Source: 20CM-2-65-7 sp963830455 (GTDB lineage: Bacteria > Gemmatimonadota > Gemmatimonadetes > Gemmatimonadales > GWC2-71-9). From it: 64,000 bases of DNA. The stretch's first letter is position 1. Every line of letters begins with the position of its first letter. Below, piece after piece: positions 15,121 through 22,697 of this stretch. Made by a program: the position numbers and the translations under genes. Location of the stretch: assembly GCA_963830455.1 (NCBI GenBank), contig CAWHMT010000007.1:1-64000 (forward strand), written 5' to 3'. The notes under the pieces were generated by a model, which did not search any database, was not told the origin of the DNA, and saw nothing but the letters and a program-made list of their open reading frames with translations.

Positions 15121-15384
15121 GTGTCCAAGCCCATCAGCATTCAAGGGCCAGTCGAGCTCATCAATGGTGAGCTCACCTTGCGCATTCCGCTGGAGGGGGA
15201 CGGCGCGGAGCTTGCTGCCCTGGCTGCCGGCATGGGCACCACCGATGGGGAGAATCTGATTGTGGTCATCAAGCCATGGCTCGCCGAGAAGTTGCGCATT
15301 GGGGCTGGGAGTCTGGTATTCGTGGACAATAGCAATGGGAAGTTCACGATCACGAGGAGCGCCGCGAACGATGAGTCGCGGTGA
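15121..15384 (+). CDS. Small cassette protein of unknown function, copy 2
   Basis: Protein identical to that at 95-358; the cassette 15105-15482 equals 79-456. GTG start 11 bases past R'. Function unknown. Confidence 0.75.
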   Translation: MSKPISIQGPVELINGELTLRIPLEGDGAELAALAAGMGTTDGENLIVVIKPWLAEKLRIGAGSLVFVDNSNGKFTITRSAANDESR

Positions 15385-15390
15385 CGCGCA

Positions 15391-15488
15391 CCCTAACGGG
15401 CGGCTGGAGCTGACGCCGCCCGTCGTAGTGGAATTGCGTTTGTGAACTACACAGCACGGCGGCGCAGCTCAGCCGCATTTCGTTGGGC
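15391..15488 (+). repeat. attC site 30 (class C, GTTGGGC core)
   Basis: R'' CCCTAAC 15391-15397, R' GTTGGGC 15482-15488. TGG replaces TAG, so the mini-frame has no stop and continues in frame into the macro-domain gene. Confidence 0.93.
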
Positions 15489-15504
15489 CGCAACCGATCG
15501 AGTC

Positions 15505-16011
15505 ATGGGCCTCACCGCGCAGCTCGTCGATATCACGACCCTTCGGGTCGACGCCATCGTTAACGCGGCAAACTCGGAGCTCACGCCTGGCGGCGGGGTG
15601 TGCGGTGCCATTCACGATGCTGCTGGCCCTGAACTCGCGCTCGCATGCGCCCGCGTCGCTCCCTGCCCAACCGGGGATGCGCGGCTGACTGCTGGGTTCA
15701 ACCTTCCGGCCCGGTTCGTCATCCACGCTGTTGGACCCATTTGGAGCGGGGGATTGGCTCGCGAGCCCGAGTTTCTCGCATCGGCCTACCGCAGCTCTTT
15801 GGAGGTGGCACGAGCCGAGGGCTTACGGAGCATCGCATTTCCTGCCATCAGCACTGGCATTTACGGCTATCCCCTTCGCGAGGCCACTCACATTGCTGTC
15901 ACAACGGTTCGTAACGAACTCGACCTGCCCAGCTCGGTCACCGATGTGATCTTCGCGTGCTTCAGCCCAAGCGCGCTGGCGGCATATACCGCGGAAGGGG
16001 TTGCGGCCTAA
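15505..16011 (+). CDS. Macro-domain protein (ADP-ribose/O-acetyl-ADP-ribose hydrolase type)
   Basis: 168 residues from ATG 15505; TAA in R''. Macro-domain signatures are clear: VDAIVNAANSELTPGGGVCGAIHDAAGPEL (about 14-42) for ligand binding and AFPAISTGIYGYPLREA (about 112-130). Relatives remove ADP-ribose from proteins or deacetylate O-acetyl-ADP-ribose. The frame is open back to GTG 15442 in the preceding attC because its core reads GTTGGGC, giving a possible 189-residue form with an attC-encoded N-terminus. Cassette ends are complementary over 14 bases with one G-T pair. Confidence 0.92.
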   Translation: MGLTAQLVDITTLRVDAIVNAANSELTPGGGVCGAIHDAAGPELALACARVAPCPTGDARLTAGFNLPARFVIHAVGPIWSGGLAREPEFLASAYRSSLEVARAEGLRSIAFPAISTGIYGYPLREATHIAVTTVRNELDLPSSVTDVIFACFSPSALAAYTAEGVAA

Positions 16012-16107
16012 CATGCGCCTGAAGCTGACGGCGCCCGTCATCTATCGTAAAATTGCGTTTGTGAACGTGACAGTGTGGCGCCGCAGCTTAGGCGCAATTC
16101 GTTAGGC
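16006..16107 (+). repeat. attC site 31 (class C')
   Basis: R'' GCCTAAC 16006-16012, R' GTTAGGC 16101-16107. Arms CCT/AGG. CTGACG, 17-base spacer, TAAAAT, seven bases, GTG. Confidence 0.95.
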
Positions 16108-16138
16108 GCATTCGCCGCCGTGTTCGTAGATTGGCTTC

Positions 16139-16423
16139 GTGCCTTATCAATTCGAATGGGACGCAAAGAAAGCCGCGGCGAATCTCCGCAAGCACGGTGT
16201 ATCGTTCGACGAAGCAGTTACAGCATTTAGCGACCGATTCTCAATCCTCCTCCCTGACCCCGATCACTCCACTGGCGAAGAGCGTTATCTTGTGATGGGA
16301 CTTTCAACCCGCGGTCGGCTCCTAGTTGTCTCGTTTGTCGAACGACCGCCGCGAACCCGAATCATCAGCGCAAGACTCGCCACTAAACGCGAGCGTCATG
16401 ACCATGAAGAAGGCCAAGAGTAA
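16139..16423 (+). CDS. brnT-like: BrnT-family toxin
   Basis: 94 residues from GTG 16139. FEWDAKKAAANLRKHGVSFDEA ... DPDHSTGEERYLVMGLSTRGRLLVVSFVER ... RIISARLATKRER covers the whole BrnT family pattern. BrnT proteins are ribonuclease toxins of the RelE-like fold, neutralised by an antitoxin encoded just downstream. A TAGATT hexamer six bases before the start could serve as its own -10 element. Such modules are often found in large integrons, where they are thought to stabilise the array. Confidence 0.9.
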   Translation: MPYQFEWDAKKAAANLRKHGVSFDEAVTAFSDRFSILLPDPDHSTGEERYLVMGLSTRGRLLVVSFVERPPRTRIISARLATKRERHDHEEGQE

Positions 16424-16634
16424 GACGGTTAGAGAAGCCGATCGCGACACTATGCGCCCCGAGTACGACTTCTCGAAGGGTGTTCGAGGCGTTACCGCAG
16501 CTCGTTATCGCGAGGGGACGAACATCATCGTTCTCGATCCTGAGTTGATGGACGTCTTCCCGGATTCGGATGCGGTGAATGAAGCGTTGCGTGCACTTGC
16601 GCCCGTCCTTCGTCGGCGCAAACGGGTGTCGTAG
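16398..16634 (+). CDS. Antitoxin partner of BrnT-like toxin
   Basis: 78 residues from ATG 16398 (ATG 16404 also possible), overlapping the toxin end by 26 bases. Lys-rich start, then RPEYDFSKGVRGVTAARYREGTN and LDPELMDVFPDSDAVNEALRALAPV, a pattern typical of small antitoxins paired with BrnT or RelE-like toxins, the latter part being the ribbon-helix-helix type. It probably binds the toxin and represses the operon. Confidence 0.8.
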   Translation: MTMKKAKSKTVREADRDTMRPEYDFSKGVRGVTAARYREGTNIIVLDPELMDVFPDSDAVNEALRALAPVLRRRKRVS

Positions 16635-16643
16635 CGGCGAAGC

Positions 16644-16743
16644 GCCTAACACGCGCTTGAAGCTGCTGGCGCCGTCTTGCAGTGGAGGCCTTCCATCTGA
16701 AATCCTACCGCTCGCGCCGCAGCTTAAGCGCATTTCGTTAGGC
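16644..16743 (+). repeat. attC site 32 (class A variant)
   Basis: R'' GCCTAAC 16644-16650, R' GTTAGGC 16737-16743. Arms TT/AA. Mini-frame kept but its start is CTG. Confidence 0.93.
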
Positions 16744-16756
16744 CGCACCGAGGACG

Positions 16757-17263
16757 ATGCTCTGCCAGAACGCCGTCAAATGGCTCTACCGCGCCGAGCG
16801 CAACTACAGCTGGGACTCGGGACTCAAAGTTCCCAATGATCAGATCTTTGTCGATGCCACCGGGAAGGTCAGACTGATCATCGAGACAAACGGACGCCTT
16901 ACCGTCACGCGCGGCTATTCTTGGAACGGGTGCAGTCCCAAGTTCTGCTTCCTCGATCTCCTGATCGGAACTCCAGATGGGGTCGTTGACTCCAATACTG
17001 GTCGACCGAAGACCTACTTTGCTTCCATGGTGCACGATGCGCTCTACCAGTTCCTTCGCTCCGACTCTCCCATCAATCGACGCCAGGCTGACGACTGCTT
17101 TCTTCGACTAATGACCGCGTCCCACTTTTTCCTACGCTACCTGTACTGGGTAGCGGTCAGACTAGGAGGCCGACTCGTCTGGTACGGAAAGAATAGGAAG
17201 CGCGGCTGGAATGGGCAGCGCCGCTTGGTTGCGGACTTCCCCACGGCTCAGGTAAGCCCGTGA
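16757..17263 (+). CDS. DUF1353-like protein
   Basis: 168 residues, ATG 16757 with GAGGA seven bases before. GYSWNGCSPKF, VHDALYQFL and RRQADDCFLRLM are the conserved spots of DUF1353, a family best known from phages and of unknown function. A C-terminal hydrophobic stretch (FFLRYLYWVAVRLGG) may be membrane associated. Cassette ends complementary over 14 bases. Confidence 0.78.
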   Translation: MLCQNAVKWLYRAERNYSWDSGLKVPNDQIFVDATGKVRLIIETNGRLTVTRGYSWNGCSPKFCFLDLLIGTPDGVVDSNTGRPKTYFASMVHDALYQFLRSDSPINRRQADDCFLRLMTASHFFLRYLYWVAVRLGGRLVWYGKNRKRGWNGQRRLVADFPTAQVSP

Positions 17264-17282
17264 CCTCGCTTGAGTCGGTGCG

Positions 17283-17384
17283 GCCTAACACGCGCCTGAA
17301 GCTGGCGGCGCCGCTTTTCTGTGGAGGCCATCGGTTTGTGAACGTGAAAGCAACGCGCCGCAGCTTAGGCGCATTTCGTTAGGC
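17283..17384 (+). repeat. attC site 33 (class A)
   Basis: R'' GCCTAAC 17283-17289, R' GTTAGGC 17378-17384. Arms CCT/AGG. Mini-frame intact. Confidence 0.95.
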
Positions 17385-17457
17385 GCACGCCTCAAGGGGC
17401 ACGCACCTTCTGCCGCGACGGGGGATCGTGTTTAAACGAGGTACGGGGGGCGCCCGT

Positions 17458-17937
17458 ATGACGGATATGACAACCAAGTTGCTGCTCGGCGCAGTTCTCC
17501 TGCTTCAGGCCTTCCCCGTGAGTGCTCAGCTTTCCCGTAGCACGTTCGGAGGTGTTCCGCTTTGGGCAGACAGCGCCGTACGCGCGGCCGGGCTCGTGCT
17601 GTCGTCCGAGCTCAATCCGGCGTACGCAGTCGGTGACTTTGATCGTGATGGCTTGCTCGACATCGTCCTCGAGGTCAAGGCCCGAGGCAGCGTGCGTTGT
17701 GGTATCGCGATTGTCCACCGGATGGACAACTCCGTGCACATCGTGGGCGCGGGTCGGCCGGTGGGGAACGGCAAGGACGAGGTGTCGTGCCCTGGGGGCT
17801 GGGGCGTCCAGCCCGCGCAGCACTCGCATCGCGATGGGACCTTTAGCCCCGATCTACTCTACGTTGACACGGGGTGGGACCGGGGTGGCTGGCTCGTCTG
17901 GAATGGCACGACCTACATCTGGGTGGCCTGGGACTGA
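17458..17937 (+). CDS. Secreted protein with FG-GAP-like calcium motif
   Basis: 159 residues from ATG 17458; a GTG at 17428 would add ten residues before the signal peptide. Signal peptide KLLLGAVLLLQAFPVSAQ. One VCBS/FG-GAP-like element (AVGDFDRDGLLDIVLEV) carries the D-x-D-x-D-G-x-x-D calcium loop. The C-terminus is Trp/Tyr rich. Probably exported; function unknown. Confidence 0.72.
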   Translation: MTDMTTKLLLGAVLLLQAFPVSAQLSRSTFGGVPLWADSAVRAAGLVLSSELNPAYAVGDFDRDGLLDIVLEVKARGSVRCGIAIVHRMDNSVHIVGAGRPVGNGKDEVSCPGGWGVQPAQHSHRDGTFSPDLLYVDTGWDRGGWLVWNGTTYIWVAWD

Positions 17938-17943
17938 GGCGGC

Positions 17944-18045
17944 GTCTAACACGCGCTTGAAGCTGCCGGCGCCGTTCTTCTGTGGAGGCCTTCCATTTGT
18001 GAAATCGTCTAGCTCGCACCGCAGCTTAAGCGCTTTTCGTTAGGC
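17944..18045 (+). repeat. attC site 34 (class A)
   Basis: R'' GTCTAAC 17944-17950, R' GTTAGGC 18039-18045. Arms TT/AA. Mini-frame intact. Confidence 0.95.
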
Positions 18046-18075
18046 AGATGTCGCTCTTCCTATTAGTTTGAGACC

Positions 18076-18294
18076 ATGGCCAAAGGCGCAGTGCAGTTCG
18101 CAATCGAGCTGGAGCGGGAAGAGGACGGCCGATGGATCGGCGAGGTCCCCGATCTCCCGGGTGTGCTGGCGTATGGTCAGAACCGTGATGAAGCGATTGC
18201 CCGCGCCCAGGCCTTGGCATTGCGCGTTCTGGCGGAGCGGCTAGAGCATGGTGAGCCCCCCGACTTCCTCAGTGTGTCGTTCCGCGCGGCGTGA
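18076..18294 (+). CDS. hicB-like: HicB-family antitoxin, short form
   Basis: 72 residues, ATG 18076. FAIELEREEDGRWIGEVPDLPGVLAYGQNRDEAIARAQALALRVLAERLE is the HicB partial-RNaseH-like fold. It lacks the C-terminal DNA-binding domain of longer HicB proteins, so it may not repress its own operon. Its stop overlaps the GTG start of hicA (GTGA at 18291). Confidence 0.9.
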   Translation: MAKGAVQFAIELEREEDGRWIGEVPDLPGVLAYGQNRDEAIARAQALALRVLAERLEHGEPPDFLSVSFRAA

Positions 18295-18503
18295 GTCGTT
18301 GGCCGGCTGCCAAAGCACGCCGAGTTTTCGCAGCACTCCTTCGGATCGGTTGGAGCATCAAGCGTCAGTCGGGTTCCCATCGCACGTTGGCCCACGCGAG
18401 GTACCCGGACTTTGTCTTTGCCTTCCACGACAATGACGAGATCGGTCCACGGATGTTGGCGCGAATCGCCAAGCATACGGGGCTGCGACCAGAAGACTTG
18501 TGA
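18291..18503 (+). CDS. hicA-like: HicA-family mRNA interferase toxin
   Basis: 70 residues from GTG 18291. AALLRIGWSIKRQSGSHRTLAH contains the conserved GSH with the catalytic His of the HicA double-stranded-RNA-binding fold; IGPRMLARIAKHTGLRPEDL is the usual end. Gene order is antitoxin then toxin. HicA cleaves mRNA when free of HicB. Confidence 0.9.
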   Translation: MSRWPAAKARRVFAALLRIGWSIKRQSGSHRTLAHARYPDFVFAFHDNDEIGPRMLARIAKHTGLRPEDL

Positions 18504-18518
18504 ATCAGTTGCGCATCT

Positions 18519-18620
18519 GTCTAACAAGCGCCTGAAGCTGTCGGCGCCTGTCTTCTGTGGAGGCCATCCGTTTGTGAATGTGATAGCAACGCGCCGCAGC
18601 TTAGGCGCATTTCGTTAGAC
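18519..18620 (+). repeat. attC site 35 (class A)
   Basis: R'' GTCTAAC 18519-18525, R' GTTAGAC 18614-18620. Arms CCT/AGG. Mini-frame intact. Confidence 0.95.
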
Positions 18621-18638
18621 AGCGCCTTCAACAAACCC

Positions 18639-19079
18639 GTGACTGGGACTAATCAGGTCTCGACGCAATTCCGTGCGCGCGGTTGGGTCCTTTGGTTGAC
18701 CTGGCTTTATGTCGTGGTCTTCGGCATCGGGACATTAGTAGGAATTGCGACTCTCCTTCTTGGCGCCCGTGTGTTTGGCGTTGAAATCCGCGGACCGGAT
18801 GCCATCACGGTGTGGTGGGTCCTGGTGCAGGTGCCCTACATCGCCCTCTTCATTGGCTGCATTGGTGTCCTCTTGAGGGATCGCGATTTCGCATGGGTCG
18901 CAGTTGTCTCAGCCTGGGCGATCGCGGTGGTGCAGTGCATGCAGGCCTTTCTGCAGCTCGCTCACTTGCGGCTCTCCTTGCCCTTAAGTGCATTCCTGCT
19001 CGTCGCGTACGCTATCGGTATGACTAGGCTCTTGCGTCCGAGACCGTCAGAGGCAGGCGTGGGGCGGGGAATGGTATGA
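18639..19079 (+). CDS. Four-helix membrane protein
   Basis: 146 residues from GTG 18639. Helices at about 18-45, 58-78, 85-105 and 112-130, basic C-terminus. No motif recognised. Cassette ends complementary over 13 bases. Confidence 0.7.
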   Translation: MTGTNQVSTQFRARGWVLWLTWLYVVVFGIGTLVGIATLLLGARVFGVEIRGPDAITVWWVLVQVPYIALFIGCIGVLLRDRDFAWVAVVSAWAIAVVQCMQAFLQLAHLRLSLPLSAFLLVAYAIGMTRLLRPRPSEAGVGRGMV

Positions 19080-19086
19080 GGGCGCT

Positions 19087-19188
19087 GTCTAACGTGCGCC
19101 TGACGCTGCCGGCGCCCGTCATCCATGGTAGAATTGCGTTTGTGAACATTCCAGTTAGGCGCCGCAGCTTAGGCGCGATTCGTTAGGC
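19087..19188 (+). repeat. attC site 36 (class C')
   Basis: R'' GTCTAAC 19087-19093, R' GTTAGGC 19182-19188. Arms CCT/AGG. TGGTAGAAT seven bases before GTG. An extra GTTAGGC by chance lies inside at 19154. Confidence 0.94.
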
Positions 19189-19207
19189 GGCCCTTTAGGT
19201 GACTGCT

Positions 19208-19426
19208 ATGCGTCTGCTCGCCATGGTTCTGTTCGCTCTGAGCGCCTTCTTCATCTTCTATACGGTGCGTCTGCTCGCCGTCACCGGCGCGCTTACTCAT
19301 ACACGGCCTGGCGGCCAGGGCGCGTACATCGGTGCAATCGTCTTCCCGCTACTGGCCGTGGTGTTCGGGTGGGCCGGCGTGCGCTGCTGGGCGCGCGCGG
19401 GCAGATCGCAAAAGCCGGCCGCCTAA
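19208..19426 (+). CDS. Two-helix membrane protein
   Basis: 72 residues from ATG 19208, preferred over GTG 19199 because TTAGGTGA stands just upstream. Helices at about 3-22 and 38-60. TAA in R''. Related in plan and leader to the gene at 14790. Confidence 0.65.
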   Translation: MRLLAMVLFALSAFFIFYTVRLLAVTGALTHTRPGGQGAYIGAIVFPLLAVVFGWAGVRCWARAGRSQKPAA

Positions 19427-19522
19427 CGGGCGCCTGAAGCTGCCGGTGCCATATTGCTGTGGAGGCCATCCGTTTGTGAAAGTGAAAGCAACGCGCCGCA
19501 GCTTAGGCGCATTTCGTTAGGC
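19421..19522 (+). repeat. attC site 37 (class A)
   Basis: R'' GCCTAAC 19421-19427, R' GTTAGGC 19516-19522. Arms CCT/AGG. Mini-frame intact. Confidence 0.95.
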
Positions 19523-19571
19523 CGCCGTAGCCATTGATTCCGTACCTCCACCGGAGGACTCTTTTGTATCG

Positions 19572-20522
19572 TTGCCGCCGCCCGGCGTGCTCTTCTTGTT
19601 CTTCTTGCTAGTCGCTGCCTCGGGCTGCCAGGCGTCCGGCGGTCGGACAGGGGCGACCGCGAGCCCGAGTGTGAGTCGGTCGGCGGGACTTTACGACCCG
19701 GTCACGATGGACCCTCACACTGCGGACTCCGCCTACCCAGCCCGGATGGCGGAGATTGCGTTTGAGAGCGGAGGCGATCGGCTCAACGGCCTCCTTTACG
19801 TCGCGGCCGGGGCGGGACTGCATCCGACGGTGTTGGTGCTCCACGGCAACCCAGGCAACGAACGTAACCTCGACGTCGCCCAGGCAGTCCGGCGGGCGGG
19901 CTATACCGTGCTTTTCTTCGACTACCGGGGCAATTGGGGAAGCGGCGGCATGTTCTCGCGCACCCACGCACTCGAAGACGTTCACGCGGCGCTGGCCTGG
20001 GTTCGATCCGGCGCGACCGCGAGGCAGTATCGGATCGACTCTTCTCGAGTTGCGCTGGTAGGCCACAGCATGGGCGGCTGGCTGGCGCTCATGGCGGCTG
20101 CCACGGACACCAGGGTCAGGTGCGTCGGCGCGCTGGACTCGAGGAACGTCGGCGCGTACGGGCGCCTCCTCCGCCGGGACCGCTCGGCGGATTCTGCGCT
20201 GGTGGCAGCGAACGATTGGCTTACCGCGCCCGGGGCGCCGTACCGGGCGGAAGCGCGTGGTGCGGGACTCGTCGCCGAGATGAAAGCCAATGCGGAGGGC
20301 TGGGACGTGACCGCGCACGCGCGAGCGCTCGCCGACCGTGCGATACTGCTCGTCAGCGCCGTATTCAAGGCGGATCAGGACAGCCTTGTCACCGCCCTCG
20401 ACAGGGTCGGGGCGCAGCGCGTGACAGCGCTGGCGTGGCGCACCGATCACTCGTTCTCCGATCGGCGCGTCGCTCTCGCACAAACGGTCGTCGGTTGGCT
20501 CCGGTCGTCGTGTATGCTCTAG
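19572..20522 (+). CDS. Alpha/beta hydrolase lipoprotein
   Basis: 316 residues from TTG 19572, with GGAGGA 13 bases upstream. Lipoprotein signal (LFLFFLLVAASGC). Hydrolase fold: oxyanion region LHGNPGNERN, nucleophile elbow VGHSMGG, acid probably in the ALDSRN loop or VFKADQ strand, and His in TDHSFSD. Longest intact cassette gene in the well-preserved part of the array, and higher in GC than most neighbours. Substrate not predictable. Confidence 0.88.
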   Translation: MPPPGVLFLFFLLVAASGCQASGGRTGATASPSVSRSAGLYDPVTMDPHTADSAYPARMAEIAFESGGDRLNGLLYVAAGAGLHPTVLVLHGNPGNERNLDVAQAVRRAGYTVLFFDYRGNWGSGGMFSRTHALEDVHAALAWVRSGATARQYRIDSSRVALVGHSMGGWLALMAAATDTRVRCVGALDSRNVGAYGRLLRRDRSADSALVAANDWLTAPGAPYRAEARGAGLVAEMKANAEGWDVTAHARALADRAILLVSAVFKADQDSLVTALDRVGAQRVTALAWRTDHSFSDRRVALAQTVVGWLRSSCML

Positions 20523-20559
20523 TATGAAGCGAGCGTGTGCGTGCTGTTCCGATGCCGCG

Positions 20560-20661
20560 GCCTAACAAGCGCCTGAAGCTGACGGCGCCGTCCTGCTGTG
20601 GAGGCCATCGGTTTGTGAACATGCAAGCGTCGCGCCGCAGCTTAGGCGCATTTCGTTAGGC
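20560..20661 (+). repeat. attC site 38 (class A)
   Basis: R'' GCCTAAC 20560-20566, R' GTTAGGC 20655-20661. Arms CCT/AGG. Mini-frame intact. Confidence 0.95.
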
Positions 20662-20695
20662 AGCACGCTCAGCCCCGCACATTCAAGGAGAGCGC

Positions 20696-21070
20696 ATGCC
20701 GGATGTTCCGACGAACAATCCCGACCAGTTCTATCAGGGCGCTCCGTTGCTCCTGGTCCCCGATGTCTCTGCCACGGCAGACTTCTACCGCAGGGTCCTA
20801 GGGTTCAAGGCCGACCCGGGGACCGACACGCCCGAGTACAGTGTCGTGTGGCGCGATAATGCAGCAGTTCATTTAGCAAAAGGCGAGCACGCGCCGACAG
20901 GGGTGCGCGTTTTCTTCTGGGTCAAGGATGTAAACGCGCTCTACGAGCAGGTTATTAAGCGGGGTGCTACAGTCGCCATGCCGATTGGCACACGTCCGTA
21001 TGGTGTTCGCGATTTTTCCATTCGAGATCCAAACGGCGTTGAGGTAGTATGTGGACAGGACTCAGACTAA
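20696..21070 (+). CDS. VOC-superfamily (glyoxalase/bleomycin-resistance type) protein
   Basis: 124 residues, ATG 20696 with AAGGAG nine bases upstream. GAPLLLVPDVSATADFYRRVLGFKAD and FSIRDPNGVEVV are the two ends of a VOC domain. Such proteins are metal-dependent lyases, dioxygenases or drug-binding resistance proteins; the role here is not determined. Cassette ends complementary over 14 bases. Confidence 0.88.
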   Translation: MPDVPTNNPDQFYQGAPLLLVPDVSATADFYRRVLGFKADPGTDTPEYSVVWRDNAAVHLAKGEHAPTGVRVFFWVKDVNALYEQVIKRGATVAMPIGTRPYGVRDFSIRDPNGVEVVCGQDSD

Positions 21071-21116
21071 ACGACGCGTGCTCATCGTGTCACGCCAGGA
21101 GTATGTGCGGCGTGCT

Positions 21117-21248
21117 GCCTAACATGCGCTTCCAGCTGCCGGCGCCCGTCCCCAATAGCTCCGCATCACGCGCTGGCTTCCCGTGTTGTAGAATTCCGTT
21201 TGTGAACGTTCTGGCTCGGCGCCGCAGCTTAAGCGCATTCCGTTAGGC
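21117..21248 (+). repeat. attC site 39 (class C', long loop)
   Basis: R'' GCCTAAC 21117-21123, R' GTTAGGC 21242-21248. GCGCTTCCAGC against GCTTAAGCGC. Loop 30 bases longer than other C' sites; TAGAAT seven bases before GTG kept. Confidence 0.92.
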
Positions 21249-21312
21249 AGCCACCCACAATGATCTATGGGTGGGTGTTGATTGACGTCGACACTAATCC
21301 CGCGAATCCTCC

Positions 21313-21906
21313 ATAGTACGCACTCGTCTCGTCTCGCTCTGTGCCGCACTCGCTCTCGTGCTGGCTGCCTGCAAGCATGAGAAGACGGCTCGTACGCCAG
21401 ACATCCCATCCACGACCGCGTCAGAGACCAGTGCGCCCTCCCCAACCTCCCCTCCCAACGCAGACACGGCTTTGCGTCTCGTGAATCGCTTCATCGTCGC
21501 CGAGTCCGTCGGCAACTGGTGGGCGGCAGACTCGCTGGTTGCGTGGCGCAACTGCGATCGAGACCCGACGACCGACTTCTTTCCGGTCACGACGGCGTTT
21601 CATGTGCGGCCCGTGCAACCGGTAGGCGATTCGGCGCTCGTCCAAGTCATCTATGAGGTGGTCGGTCGTGTCTGGTTGGGCGACCCGCCTATCGTCGGAC
21701 CCCAGCGCACTCGCTTCGCTGCCGAGGGCTCGAGCGACACGGTGATCTACCGCATCTTTGCTGACTCGACGGGGCGTCTGTGGATGGCCTGTGGGAATTT
21801 CCAACAGAACCACGTGGCGGTGTCGCAATTGCAGGATTTCGTCAAGCGCTTTGATGATAGTGCTCTGGCGTCTTGGAAGGCAGTATTCCCAAATGTGCGC
21901 CGCTAA
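21313..21906 (+). CDS. Lipoprotein of unknown function, start codon unclear
   Basis: About 197 residues. The frame encodes RTRLVSLCAALALVLAACKHE, a convincing lipoprotein signal with LAAC, but no ATG, GTG or TTG stands before it: the frame opens at 21298 and the best candidate start is ATA 21313. GTG 21358 is the first canonical start and would remove nearly all of the signal peptide. The mature protein has a Pro/Ser/Thr linker and a globular domain of SnoaL-like or unknown kind. Possibly a start-codon mutation. Confidence 0.65.
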   Translation: MVRTRLVSLCAALALVLAACKHEKTARTPDIPSTTASETSAPSPTSPPNADTALRLVNRFIVAESVGNWWAADSLVAWRNCDRDPTTDFFPVTTAFHVRPVQPVGDSALVQVIYEVVGRVWLGDPPIVGPQRTRFAAEGSSDTVIYRIFADSTGRLWMACGNFQQNHVAVSQLQDFVKRFDDSALASWKAVFPNVRR

Positions 21907-21978
21907 TTGAACCTTCGTGCTGCGAGACTAGCAGCGGCCGGCGACATCCAACCCGCATGTCAACCAGGAGACTGGTCT

Positions 21979-22287
21979 ATGTCCTTCGCGCTCTATATCC
22001 TCGGGTTTCTGATCCTCACCGCCATTCATGAGTACATCGGACAGACCTCGCCGGTTTACGCTCGGGTCATGGTGCAGCGCATCTGGGAGCGGGCAGGGAA
22101 GGTGCTTCCATTCCCAGAGGCGGGTAGGACGGTCCCGGAGGTCGGCGCAGATGTCCGCGAAGTGTTGGAAGCACCCTATCGCATCATTTATCGCGCCGGA
22201 CGCGAGCGTGTTGAGATCCTGGCAATCATTCACGAGCGGCGCGGGCCCGATGCCCTCCATGACGTTTCGCCGCGGCGGGCCACCTAA
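21979..22287 (+). CDS. parE-like: RelE/ParE-family toxin without antitoxin
   Basis: 102 residues, ATG 21979 with GGAG eight bases upstream. AIHEYIGQTSPVYARVMVQRIWERAGKVLPFPEAGRTVPEV and REVLEAPYRIIYRAGRERVEILAIIHERR follow the RelE/ParE superfamily. The first 15 residues are unusually hydrophobic compared with family members, so the start region may have changed. No antitoxin gene lies beside it; it shares its cassette with the preceding lipoprotein, and the cassette ends here do not match well, so an attC has probably been lost between them. Confidence 0.8.
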   Translation: MSFALYILGFLILTAIHEYIGQTSPVYARVMVQRIWERAGKVLPFPEAGRTVPEVGADVREVLEAPYRIIYRAGRERVEILAIIHERRGPDALHDVSPRRAT

Positions 22288-22350
22288 CACGCGCCTGAAG
22301 CTGACGGCGCGCGTAGATTATGGAATGAATCTTTCTTCAGCGCGTCGCGG
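22282..22350 (+). repeat. Decayed attC site (class B)
   Basis: R'' ACCTAAC 22282-22288 and the loop are present, but the L' arm and R' core have degenerated. Confidence 0.8.
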
Positions 22351-22386
22351 CTCCTTTTGTCGTTGCTCGTAGTAGCCCTCGAGGTA

Positions 22387-22636
22387 ATGGACAAGGAGCC
22401 CCACCTCAGCACCGTGTTGGCCGGTCGCCCTTGTTATCGCAATCGCCGGCTACCTACTGGCTCGCCTGCGCTTTGGGCTCGTGGTACCGGCACTGATCAT
22501 CTGGGCAGTGGCCGCGTGGGCTGCGCTAGGCGATCTCCTCGATCCGATCGTCAGAACCGCAATGCCTGCTGAGCGCCAAACGATGATCGACCGCACGCAC
22601 GCGCTGCCTAACCACTCGCCCGTCGCCTCGCGTTAG
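22387..22636 (+). pseudogene. Remnant of a small membrane protein gene
   Basis: ATG 22387 opens a short frame (MDKEPHLSTVLA); from 22430 a different frame reads LVIAIAGYLLARLRFGLVVPALIIWAVAAWAALGD, clear transmembrane helices, and ends at TAG 22634-22636. A frameshift near 22424 splits the two. It lies between two decayed attC sites. Confidence 0.6.
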
Positions 22637-22640
22637 CTCC
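22606..22640 (+). repeat. attC relic
   Basis: GCTGCCTAAC at 22603-22612 followed by a shortened remnant and GTTAGCT near 22632. Arms are gone. Confidence 0.55.
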
Positions 22641-22697
22641 CCCTGCTCAGACTGTACAGAAGGACGGGACCACTTCTGCCACGGGACCGTAGCATGG

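Noticed and set aside
15487..15504. Macro-domain gene as a deliberate fusion to the attC mini-frame
   Set aside because: Single case caused by GTTGGGC; an ATG with normal domain start follows, so noted as an alternative form only.
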